DNA of 64,000 bases from Aedes albopictus. Its lineage: Eukaryota > Arthropoda > Insecta > Diptera > Culicidae. Numbering within the stretch: the first letter of the stretch is position 1; each line of letters begins with the position of its first letter. The notes below the pieces were generated by a model. It was not told the DNA's origin and searched no databases. It was given only the letters and a program-made list of their open reading frames with translations. The DNA is taken from contig NC_085138.1 of the NCBI RefSeq assembly GCF_035046485.1, forward strand, positions 276,005,694 through 276,069,693. The letters are read 5' to 3'. The translations under genes were made by a program, and so were the position numbers. Of this stretch, positions 34,101 to 40,904 are shown piece after piece.

Positions 34101-37100
34101 AGAAGAAAATCGAAAAGGGATTCCTAGAGATTTTTTGAAAAAAATCTTTTGGAACTCCTGCGGAATGCCGGATGATACTTCTCTTAAAATTTCTGCAGAG
34201 ATTCCCCTACAGATATCTCCACGAATTCGTATTGAAATTCCTGTCATGATTCACCCAAGAATTTCTGCAAGGTTCCTCCAGGATTTTTTCTCAGTTCACC
34301 TCTAGAAATTCTTGCTGGGTACTTCCAGGAACTTCTACTAGGACTTCTCCAGAAATTTTTGCAGGGATTTCTCAAGCAATTTCAGAGGGAATTTGCTCTC
34401 GAGAGTCCTTCAAGAACTCCTGAAGAATTTTCAGCAGGTATTGCTTGAGGAATCCTACCAGCATTCCTGAAGCAATCTCAACAGATATTCTCAAAGGCAT
34501 CTTAAGAGGATGTCTAGTAAGAATAATGCATTTAAGGAATTTCTAAAAACAAATGTCACATATAATTTCTGTAGGAATCCAAGAATAAATTACAGCAGGG
34601 AATCACTGCATAAATACCAACTAGAATTTATAAAGGTAAATCCTGGATTTTTTTTTGGTTTTTATTTCTGTGTATTTCAGTTTAGGCTAATTATACAGGC
34701 TTAGGTAATCTCTGACTAATTCCTGAAGAAATCCTAAAAAATCTAGAGAATCCACAGGACGAACATCTGGAAGAGTCTTTTGAAAACCCCTAGAAGACCC
34801 ACAAGAGGAACTTCTGGAGAAATCCTACGGATAATTCCTGTAGGCATCAACCCAACAATGGGCATTCCAAGGGGAATTTCTTGAGAAATTCCTTGGAGAA
34901 ATCCGCGAAGAAACCTCTAAAGGATTTTTCGAAATCATCTACGGAGAACTCTTGAGGAGTCACAAGGATAATTTTTAGACGAATCTTAGCAGCCATTCCT
35001 GGAGGGCCTGAGAGGCCTTCGGGAGGAATTTTTGGAGCAATCTCTGGATGAATAACAGGAGGAATTCTTGGAAAAACCTGACAGTGGATTCCCTGGAGGA
35101 ATCTTTGGAAGAATTGCTGAAACAACCTCAGCAGAAATTTCAAGAGAATCTCATCAGTCATTTCTGGAGGAATTCTATGAGGAATCCTTGAAGAAATCCA
35201 GGAATGCCAAATGGGATTCTCCAAGAAATTTGGGCAGTGATTGCTCCAGAGGTTTCCCCACGGATTCATATACAAATCCTTGCTGGGATTTTCCACGTAT
35301 TTCTTAATAGATTTTTTTCCAAGGATTTCTATACAAGTGATTCCTTTAGAGATTTTATCAAGAGTATTTTCATCTGAGATTTTACCATTTATAAGATTTA
35401 TACAATTGCAGAGACACTGTCAGTTTTATTTGTTTTCATAAAATTGAATCAATAGGTTCAATAGGTTCAAAATAGAAATTATGGCAACGAAAATTCCCGC
35501 GCAAAAAAAGTATTTGGTGTGAGTGGATTTCCACCGGGAATGCTGGGAAAATTCTAAGAAAAGAATCTGTAGGAATCTTTGTAGAAATCCCAGAAGGAAT
35601 TTTGGAGGGAATTTTGCAGGGCTCCGGCCCCCCACATTTTAGGGGCCCCACAAAAACCATTTTTGGTTGCTACACGTTATCTTTATTTTCCATATTGCTT
35701 AAGTACTATTCGTAAACATAGAAAAACTTTGTTGCTCAATCGAATTTGTACCTTTGCGGGGCATCCACATCCGCTCGGGCTTCGGTCACCACAATGCTTA
35801 ATCCGGGCCTGCCTACCTTTTCAAAAATGTTCTCTGATTCTCAAGTTCACCATCCTAAAAGAAGTAACTGGTCAAAATTTCAGCCAAATCCATTGAAATT
35901 AAGGGGTGCATCAAATCAATTTTGTGTTTTTCGACTTTTTTTGAACTTCAAAAAATCATAACTACACTAAAACTTGTCAAAACTTAATTCTTTCGGCAGA
36001 AATTGGAAGCTATACTTGTTTTCTACAACTTCTCCGAACAACGTGAGCCAATAAAATTGAAGGAAGCATGTGCAATTATCACATTTGTAATCAGAAAAAT
36101 CTTAAAAAGTTTGTTTTTAGATAGATTTCGTTCTGGAACACCCTAATATACGTAATAAGCTTGATATTTTAAAACGGCATCATATTCTCTAACGTTTTTT
36201 GGTTATTTGCTTCTTTGGCACCAATGCTGTAGGAGTTGAGCAAAAAATATTAAAAATCAGGCCTAAAAACTAGCTATATCTAAGTTCAGAACCCTAATAT
36301 TAGAAAATGTAGATTATTGTTTTCCAACAAATTTCATCATAAGGACATTATGTTTAAATTCTTATATTTACGGCGTTAAAGTGATAGAACCATCTACTGT
36401 GATAGAACCATCTACTGTGATAGAATGATCTACTGATGATTTTGCGATCGTTTAGTATGAGTAGGTGATAATAGCGTACTATCGCCATATACAGTGTATC
36501 AAACAATTGTCCGTACAGGGCATTTTTTTTTTTATTATCGTACAAAATGGGCCGAAGGGTCTAAGATTTTCAAGAAACTTTTTCCATAGGCGGGGCTCAT
36601 GGGTATATGAACAAAAAAAAAAAAAATTGAGGAAAATTCAGAGTCGCCTATTTTGCCGGAAAACTCAGGTGGAAATTTTTTGTTTTCCCCTGACACTACC
36701 TACTTTGAAAAATCATAACTCAAGAACGAAGCATCGTAGAAACAAAGTTTTTTTTTAGAAAATGAAAACATATTTTCTCAGAAATCCAAAAAATATATGA
36801 ACTGGAAAAGTTTTCCCACAAAATATTCCACAGTTGAGATAATTCGTAAAGAAAAGCCGGAAAAAGTATGTTCGAACTCGTGGAAAATTTTCGAAAAAAT
36901 ATTTTTGAGAAGGTTATTTCATAAGCTTTAATTGCTGAAATTTTTGGAATGCACTTTTTTTTCGTTTTTGAGTTATGGCCAATTTTGTTGAAAAATGGCC
37001 AAATGTGCCATAAAAGCCTTTTCTTTGAAAAATCATAACTCAAGAACGAAGCATCGTAGAAACAAAGTTTTTTAATGAAAATGAAAGCAAATTTTCTCAG

Positions 37101-38559
37101 GAATCCAAAAAAAAAATTAAATGGAAAAAGTTTTCCACAAAATTTTTCGCCGTTGAGAAAATTCATAAAGAAAAGCCGGAAAAACTCCGAAATTGTCCGA
37201 ACTCGTGGAAAATTAAAAAAAAATGTTTTTGAGGAGGTAATTTTATATGCTTTGATCGCTGAAATTTTTGGAATGCACTGAATTTTCGTTTCTAAATATG
37301 GCAAAATTTGTGAAAAATTACCATATAATATAGTCTTACACGGTCATTTTCACATAATTGACCATAACTCAGTAACAAGAAAAAAGTACATTCCAAAAAT
37401 TTCAGCGATCAAAGCATATGCTACAGTATTGGTATTGTACCATTTGGGCAGGTGTTTCTATTTTGGGCACTTGCCGCTATAACTAAGTCAATTTCAAACC
37501 GATTGATTTGAATTTTTGTACAGTGTTAGATACTGTGCGTGCCTAACTTTATACAAAATTTTGAATCAATCGGTTTGAAATTGACTTAGTTATAGCGGCA
37601 AGTACCCAAAATAGGTATACCTGCCCAAATGGTACAAGACCCTACTTTGATACTTCCTTCAACTGTGTATGGAAGCCGTTTTTGAAAATATTACTTTGTT
37701 ATTTTATATATAAAAAAAAAAAACAATCCAAATCCAATAAATAGGGTTTGTGTGCCATCAGCAATCTCACGCTCCCATATTCATCCTATGACACATTCCA
37801 CGCGTTACGTTATGTGCGAGGATCAAACTTTTGCTTCCAAAAATTTAAATGTATATACATGCTAACCAGCATATCAAACGATCGGATTTGAATAGATGAT
37901 TTATTTTATGCATTGTAGTTGGGAATTGAACCTTTGTACTACGAAAGAAATAAAAAAAAATACAGCGTAACGGGATACCATCACAATAAATGACGAATTT
38001 TGACCGAACGCCAAGGAATTTGCTACTTTATAGAAGTAGTTTTCAAAGGTTTAGGTACTTTTAGAAGAATATAAATAATAATCTTCATTTTGGTGCATCA
38101 AAATCGATACTAGGAGCCCGGAAATATCGTTCAATGAAGTTCAAAAACCGCGGTGTTGAAGTGCGTGGAATGTCTCCTATTCGAAAATAAACGATTACGG
38201 CACCGATTGATTCTGTTCGTTGTGTTTACATGAGTGCTCACTTCTAACAAAAAATACAAAAATAAGAAACAAAACAAACAGCGCTTCAATCCCTTGTTTT
38301 TTCGTAGGATGAAAATGGGAGCCACATGCTTAATAAGGGAACTTATACCCTAGTATTAGTCATAAAAAAAGTCGCAGAAAAAAAAATTGTTACAAGTCTA
38401 TAAAACATTACTATCACTACTGATAGATCTACAATATTTCAACCAGTAATTCACGGCGCATACCTTGATGTTAGAATTCCAGCCCAGGGTCATCTCGTTC
38501 AAATCCGGTGGGCCTATCTGTGTGCCTCCGGGAGGACTTTTCCCGGCGCTTGGTGCCAT
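8502..38559 (-). CDS. mwh: multiple wing hairs-like protein (GBD/FH3 domain, no FH1/FH2), whole coding span
   Basis: Five minus-strand exons join in phase: 38559-38464 (A), 34009-33813 (B), 33742-33629 (C), 10658-10473 (D) and 10410-8502 (E). They total 2502 nt, or 833 codons plus stop. Junction phases match at all four introns (0, 2, 2, 2). Residues ~112-355 form a Rho-GTPase-binding/FH3 armadillo region: TLRQFGSVTDLLTKLRADLR, FVQEFVSSPLDGVSLLLEVL, LLDELACLQCLSICC and AVGMKFVNTFLESAESVQVR. A coiled coil follows at ~357-424 and a long low-complexity tail to 833. No formin FH1 or FH2 is present, and the stop is clean. In Drosophila, Mwh has this architecture and about this length (from memory), and limits actin prehair formation downstream of planar polarity proteins. 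The function here is inferred. Exon A starts at an acceptor at 38584, so a 5' exon lies upstream, unseen. The alternative is another GBD-FH3 protein. Confidence 0.75.
10473..10658 (-). CDS. mwh: mwh-like exon D
   Basis: 62 codons between a CCCACACAG acceptor and a GTAAGG donor, encoding FVQEFVSSPLDGVSLLLEVL and RRALLDELACL of the GBD/FH3 fold. It also carries a short M/P/T-rich insert. The intron to exon E is only 62 bp (10411-10472). Confidence 0.85.
11183..11260. repeat. Interspersed repeat scrap (CCGAGGCTGGTTCATCTC type)
   Basis: A block with GGAGATTTTCAGCCCGAGGC followed by TGGTTCATCTCC recurs in diverged form at 57985-58025. It is a dispersed repeat of unknown class. Confidence 0.4.
11982..12556. 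mobile_element. Tc1/mariner-type MITE, 575 bp
   Basis: Termini CAGGGGATATTCAAAATAAC and its inverted partner GTTATTTTAAGTATCCCCTG are flanked by TA (11980-11981 and 12557-12558). There is no transposase. Part of its interior (AACTAGTTGAT block) resembles the sequence at 63890-63950. Confidence 0.75.
12641..12910 (-). mobile_element. tRNA-derived SINE, Feilai-like
   Basis: On the minus strand it reads GGGGTCTTTAGTTAGCCTGG (A box region), then GGGTTCGATTCCCG (B box), a SINE body with AATAACTGTGGAAGTGCTCA, and a GAAGAAGAAGAAAAAAAA tail. A target duplication ACGTCATT is at 12633-12640 and 12911-12918. It is transcribed by RNA polymerase III in such families and mobilised by a LINE. Confidence 0.9.
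13281..15497. mobile_element. hAT-type non-autonomous element, copy 1 (2217 bp)
   Basis: Termini CAGGGTTGTTAACGTTAATC and its inverted partner GATTAACGTTAACAACCCTG. The 8-bp target duplication CTGTGGAG at 13273-13280 and 15498-15505 is diagnostic of hAT. About 170 bp at each end is packed with GTTAAC/TTAACG repeats, probably transposase-binding sites. The middle has six related ~150-bp blocks around the motif GTGTCTTCGGCAAA, in alternating orientation (at about 14181+, 14407-, 14550-, 14715+, 14846+, 15076-), so the interior is itself palindromic. No transposase ORF. It interrupts an older LINE-like repeat (..GTGCCTGTGGAGTACCAGGGC). Confidence 0.92.
15690..16985 (+). mobile_element. LINE fragment: endonuclease C-terminal part and RT parts
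   Basis: Plus strand. 15720-15840 encodes IIGRDANAHHTVWGSTDINS of an APE endonuclease. 15875-16327 continues LDLTLCSAAIFGKITNWHVS plus SLSDHKHITFN. 16587-16985 carries RT motifs (SAGVDGIFPALIQ, GCPQGGVLSPL, VVGFADDK, ALNYTYSWCIKEGL) over two or three frames. This set is typical of the I/LOA/Jockey group. It breaks at 16985 and resumes at 24642. Confidence 0.8.
18370..20587. mobile_element. hAT-type non-autonomous element, copy 2 (2218 bp), inverted relative to copy 1
   Basis: It is the reverse complement of 13281-15497. In all stretches I compared, the only difference found is one base in a homopolymer (near 20310). It has its own 8-bp target duplication ATGTAGAA (18362-18369 and 20588-20595), so it arrived by transposition and not by segmental inversion. 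Confidence 0.92.
22290..22549. mobile_element. Palindromic MITE
   Basis: Arms of about 78 bp: CCATACAAACTTTAAATCGA ... GTTCCCGGGCACC (22290-22365) and GGTGCCCGGGAAC ... AAGTTTGTATGG (22472-22549). Confidence 0.7.
23600..23990. other. GC-richer block with open frames on both strands, unidentified
   Basis: Its base composition differs from the AT-rich surroundings. A 123-codon minus-strand frame (23978-23607) with many R and N residues overlaps a plus-strand frame. I recognise no family. It could be an LTR or 5' UTR fragment of a transposon. It is unlikely to be a gene. Confidence 0.2.
24025..24095 (+). mobile_element. tRNA-like SINE head
   Basis: ATAGCCTCATTGGCAAAGGC (A-box-like) and GGTTCAAATCCCG (B box), 48 bases apart, followed by AT-rich DNA. 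A real tRNA is unlikely because no cloverleaf closes around it. Confidence 0.4.
24642..25075 (+). mobile_element. Continuation of the split LINE (RT C-terminal part)
   Basis: 24642-24666 and 24904-25020 join in frame after removal of the MITE between them. They encode SINPSK, then FTRRRKINVKLFGLE and HPSDRVKYLGLTLDAKL, the RT region after the FADD box. It decays into a microsatellite at 25087. Confidence 0.75.
24667..24899. mobile_element. Palindromic MITE, 233 bp, with AATT target duplication
   Basis: Arms of about 65 bp (CGGCACCAACATTTCAAAAG ... and its reverse complement) lie at 24667-24735 and 24837-24899. AATT flanks it (24663-24666, 24900-24903). Removing it restores the LINE frame. 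Confidence 0.85.
25087..25160. repeat. (AAAT)n microsatellite
   Basis: About 18 units of AAAT/AATA, the probable tail of the LINE that ends just before it. Confidence 0.95.
25391..25488. mobile_element. Small MITE of the TGTTAT-rich family
   Basis: The ends AGCAAAAGATGATAACA and TGTTATTTGCCTTTGCTCGGG are imperfect inverted repeats, related to the ends of the element at 17289-24509. Confidence 0.5.
26595..26727. repeat. Palindrome, arms about 64 bp
   Basis: TACGCAACAAGGTGCAGAAT ... TTATCCAACGAGGC is mirrored by TTGCCGAGTTGGATAA ... TTCTGCACCGAGTTGCGTA with almost no spacer. Probably the fold-back end of a MITE. Confidence 0.8.
27172..28430. mobile_element. Tc1/mariner-like TIR element with long inner inverted repeats
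   Basis: The ends GGGGGGTGGTCAAAATGTTT and AAACATTTTGGCCACTCCCTG are flanked by TA (27170-27171 and 28431-28432). Inside, about 320 bp at 27190-27480 is repeated in reverse at 27740-28050. I see no transposase. Confidence 0.7.
28174..28268. repeat. Tandem repeat, 34 bp x 2.8
   Basis: Copies of AATTGAATAGAAGTTTAGAA start at 28174, 28208 and 28242. Confidence 0.9.
28437..29884. mobile_element. TIR element, 1448 bp, TA-flanked, next to the previous one
   Basis: The termini AAGCCTGTACCCGCAATAAT and ATTATTGCGGATACAGGCTT are followed inward by CGGGACACAGAA and its mirror. TA lies at 28435-28436 and 29885-29886. It carries a LINE fragment inside. Confidence 0.7.
28630..29115 (-). mobile_element. 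LINE RNase H C-terminal fragment
   Basis: On the minus strand, 29140-28808 reads KSLSIIIGLFTGHCPATYHL then TDICRFCNCDLKT, and after a frameshift 28833-28624 reads SKHLLCDCPVLIVHRRQYF. The CxxC..HxxxC end following an RNase H is typical of LOA/I-group ORF2. It is a dead fragment. Confidence 0.75.
30300..30518 (+). mobile_element. 3' part of a Helentron/DINE-1-like element
   Basis: It ends GTTTGCCGGGAAAGCTAGTT after ACAGTAGGATGG, the same layout as the end of the element at 5971-6233 but well diverged. The 5' end is unclear. Confidence 0.5.
31031..32475. mobile_element. Nested TIR elements
   Basis: The outer ends CCCAAGTAACCACGG (31031) and CCGTGGTTACTTGGG (near 32460-32475) pair, followed inward by AAGCCTTATT and its mirror. 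Two further inverted pairs lie inside: 31077-31123 with 31469-31514 (ATACGGTGATTGCTC type) and 31517-31545 with 32405-32433 (GTTCAGTTAGAATCCGGAAT type). The 31750-32145 stretch between them has short open frames that I could not match to a transposase. Confidence 0.65.
32661..32948 (+). mobile_element. tRNA-derived SINE, Feilai-like, with target duplication
   Basis: A box region ATAGCCGAGGCGGTAAACGC, B box GGGTTCGATTCCCGG, body with AATAACTGTGGAAGTGCTCA, tail AAGAGAGAGAGGAGAG. The target duplication AGAATTTGAG is at 32651-32660 and 32949-32958. Confidence 0.92.
33629..33742 (-). CDS. mwh: mwh-like exon C (start of GTPase-binding region)
   Basis: 38 codons (1+111+2 nt) encode SPIPAPPEMDSEMTLRQFGS followed by VTDLLTKLRADLRASFP. 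Acceptor ACATAG, donor GTATGA. The phase fits both neighbours. Confidence 0.85.
33813..34009 (-). CDS. mwh: mwh-like exon B
   Basis: 65 codons plus 2 nt, from acceptor ATTCCAG to donor GTATAA. It encodes QENQRPPVFNPEDYVISLKK and a polar stretch ending HKNSEYR. The following intron is 70 bp (33743-33812). Confidence 0.8.
34090..35610. repeat. Degenerate minisatellite, GGAATTTCT/GGAGGAATTCC motif
   Basis: About 1.5 kb of loosely repeated units of roughly 25-30 bp built from AGGAATTTCTGGAGAAATCC-like words, on both strands by symmetry. It generates spurious I/P/F-rich reading frames. The units are too diverged to count by eye. Confidence 0.75.
35617..35811. mobile_element. Small hAT-type MITE (GGGGCCC-rich), about 195 bp
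   Basis: It starts CAGGGCTCCGGCCCCCCACA and ends AATCCGGGCCTG. It is the diverged inverse of the copy at 63298-63494, which shows the 8-bp target duplication. No duplication is visible at this copy. Confidence 0.65.
36381..36434. repeat. Tandem repeat, 18 bp x 3
   Basis: GTGATAGAACCATCTACT occurs at 36381, 36399 and 36417 (the last diverged). Confidence 0.9.
36703..37330. repeat. Tandem duplication, 2 x about 320 bp
   Basis: CTTTGAAAAATCATAACTCA with the following ~300 bases recurs from 36703 at 37023. AT-rich. A remnant of the unit (ATTCCAAAAATTTCAGCGAT) also appears inverted at 37391. Confidence 0.8.
37432..37646. mobile_element. Palindromic MITE
   Basis: Arms of about 90 bp: GTACCATTTGGGCAGG ... 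AACTAAGTCAATTTCAAACC and the reverse complement. The same layout, with diverged sequence, is seen at 51818-52035. Confidence 0.8.
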
Positions 38560-38584
38560 CTGGTAGGAGCAGTACGATATGTCA
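38464..38584 (-). CDS. mwh: mwh-like exon A, with likely start codon at 38559
   Basis: 121 nt from a TTCGTTTCAG acceptor to a GTATGC donor. The reading frame is open through the exon. The first Met at 38559 starts MAPSAGKSPPGGTQIGPPDL and runs in phase 0 into exon B. The eight codons before it are also open, so translation could start in an unseen upstream exon. Confidence 0.65.
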
Positions 38585-39290
38585 CTGAAACGAACGAACA
38601 AAGAAAAAAAAAACAATTAGTGGGTTGAGCACAAAATAGACGTAGAGCTAGTGAGTTTGTAACACCGACCACCAGATCATAATCATGATCTGACTCGTGA
38701 TGATCATCCCGAAAGCCACACCGCAAATCGGAATCAATGAGTTATTGCTCGGCAGTAATAATAATAAACGGATGTACGATGAAAGCTGCACGACTTTCAT
38801 CCTCAGTCGATGCGATGGTCATCAGCGACGCTGGCTGGTGGAAAGTTTCCCTTGGGAGACAAAAAAAAACGTTCGCAGCGGCATGTGGCCAGTAATTCAC
38901 CGATGAAAGCCATCGTCGTGATGGATAGAAATCGACCTTTGGTGGGTAGCATCTGGCAATTGGTGCTCTATGGTCGTTATGGGTCAGCATGCGGGTTTGG
39001 TTTTAGTGTGGTTTTTACAATGAGCTTCGTAGTTCGAGCAATCATATCCATAATGGAATATTTTTCAGTGAGCGCTTTTTGTGAATTTTGTATAAGAAGC
39101 TGCTTTGAAGCTATCACCCAAAAGCAAATCAAAGTACTAGCACTTAGAGGTGAAAAGATATTTATGCAACAAGATTAGAAAAAAAGATTTTTCCAGTGAG
39201 AGTCGTAATATTATTAAACGAAGCCCAGTGCTGCCAACGTGGAACCACAGGACAAAAATCATACCAAGCGTATTATACATTTTTCTCAAC
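38585..39290. other. Upstream of mwh-like exon A; first exon not found
   Basis: On the minus strand this should be intron leading to exon A. It has some coding-like composition (38700-38990), but I could not define an exon with consistent splice sites. Confidence 0.3.
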
Positions 39291-39485
39291 GGTGGATAAG
39301 GCTTTTGATCGCCAATCTAGAGACGGCAGATTGGATTCCCGTTCCGGTCGAAACATTTTCTAGACTTCCTGGACATAGTGTATCATTGAGCTAGTATATG
39401 TACAAATTCATGCAATCGTAGGCAAAGAAATCCCTTCAATAGGAAATGTAAAAACGCTTAAAACTAAGTTGAAGAGAGGCACGAC
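39290..39485 (+). mobile_element. Diverged tRNA-derived SINE
   Basis: GGATTCCCGTTCCGGTCG (B box side), then TACAAATTCATGCAATCG, AAAGAAATCCCTTCAAT and GAAGAGAGGCACGACAAG. It matches the body of the SINE at 12641-12910 but with changed boxes, so it is old. Confidence 0.7.
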
Positions 39486-39627
39486 AAGTAACGGTGGTGC
39501 AAGGTTGATTTATTGCATTATCAAATGAAACATATGGTTTTGTCTATTTCAGTGAACGTTATTCAAAGCTATTGCCAGCATTGCTGAAAAAAATCCATAG
39601 TTTTAAACCCCTGGATGCCTGCCTATT

Positions 39628-40268
39628 AGGCCGTCCCTTATTTTGCAAAATTTAGAAATGTTATAAGTTCGTTAGTGGAAAATGATCGTTTTAGCTAAAA
39701 AATGATCGTGTCAAAATTTGAAATCCGTATCTCAAGGCTAAGTGGTCCCTCAAGGGGCCTAAAGTTGTCAAAAATTGTATGGGACCAAAAAAACATGAAA
39801 TTTTTTTCGACAAAACAAATACGCTATTCCATTAAAACCGGTGATTTTAGGACCCTAAAGGCCCAAAAATGTGCTTAGATTTGCGATGTCTCTACTCGTT
39901 TCCAAGATATTGACAAAAAACAACTGATAAATCAGCATTTTTTACCATTTTTTTTAGATCGCGAAGGAAACTTACCCTATTTTGTTCAATAACTCAAAAA
40001 CGAGTAGAGATATCGCAAATCTAAGCACATTTTTGGCCCTATAGGGTTCCAAAATCACCGATTTAGTGGAATAGCGTATTTTTTTGTCGAAAAAAATCTC
40101 ATGTTTTTTTGGTCCCATACAATTTTGACAACTTTAGGCCCTTTGAGGGACCACTTAGCCTTGAGATACGGACTTCAAATTTTGACACGATCATTTTTTA
40201 GCTAAAACGATCATTTTCCACTAACGAACTTATAACATTTCTAAATTTTGCAAAATAAGGAACGGCCT
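39628..40268. mobile_element. 641-bp fold-back element (long hairpin)
   Basis: The two arms of about 305 bp (AGGCCGTCCCTTATTTTGCA ... and its reverse complement ending CGGCCT) are separated by about 30 bases, with few mismatches. It is framed by TA if the end base is counted as target. No ORF. Confidence 0.85.
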
Positions 40269-40435
40269 ACTGCCTATATGTAAGATAATTGATAAAATCT
40301 GCCTTCTCCTCATCGTCGACAGTTTCATCAAAGGGCTAACCTGTTGAAGTCTATATTTTACGTTAAAACCGGGCATGCCTGCTCTAGCCGGAGGTGGTAG
40401 AAAAATTACACTCACATTTATATGTTTCATAAATT

Positions 40436-40900
40436 AAGATGTTGAGCTACGCTGAGACGCCACAGATGAAACTATGGTACCTACTCATCGTTGTGAGGCC
40501 CAGCATATGTAATTGGAGATGGAGAGGAAGAAACACAAAAACAACGGAAATAACAGAGGAGAAAAGTGTTGTTTTATGGTCAGGCAAAACTATGAACTTG
40601 AATTCCAACGAAGTGGCAAATACATTCTTCTTTATTTTTCAATGACTGTATTAGTATGGTTGGCGACATTTTAGTTTTTTCAATATAGCAAGATTTTGAG
40701 TCCGAGACAACCCAAACATCTCTTTGACTTTTACCTATACACTACCTGCAAATCTTGAAAGGGAGATGATTTGATTGGTTTATTTGCTTCGATATGAATG
40801 AGGCATTAACAACTTTATTATTGCATGGCTATAGCTATAGTGATCTTCAATTCAAGAACATGCATCCAGTCCATGTGGAATAATCCATTATAATAGTTTT
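40436..40900. other. Gene-free, no feature recognised
   Basis: AT-rich. A 68-codon open frame at 40439-40645 has no recognisable content. Confidence 0.3.
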
Positions 40901-40904
40901 TATT

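Larger units (their letters stand above)
34010..38463 (-). other. 4,454-bp intron of the mwh-like gene
   Basis: It lies between exon A and exon B. It holds the degenerate minisatellite, a hAT MITE, tandem repeats and a palindromic MITE listed separately. 37650-38463 shows no recognised feature. Confidence 0.7.

Noticed and set aside
36720..37304. 194-codon F/I/K-rich minus-strand ORF
   Set aside because: It spans two tandem 320-bp AT-rich units, with internal protein repetition and no domain.
38742..38990. Possible first exon of mwh
   Set aside because: I could not find a donor and phase that fit the acceptor at 38584.
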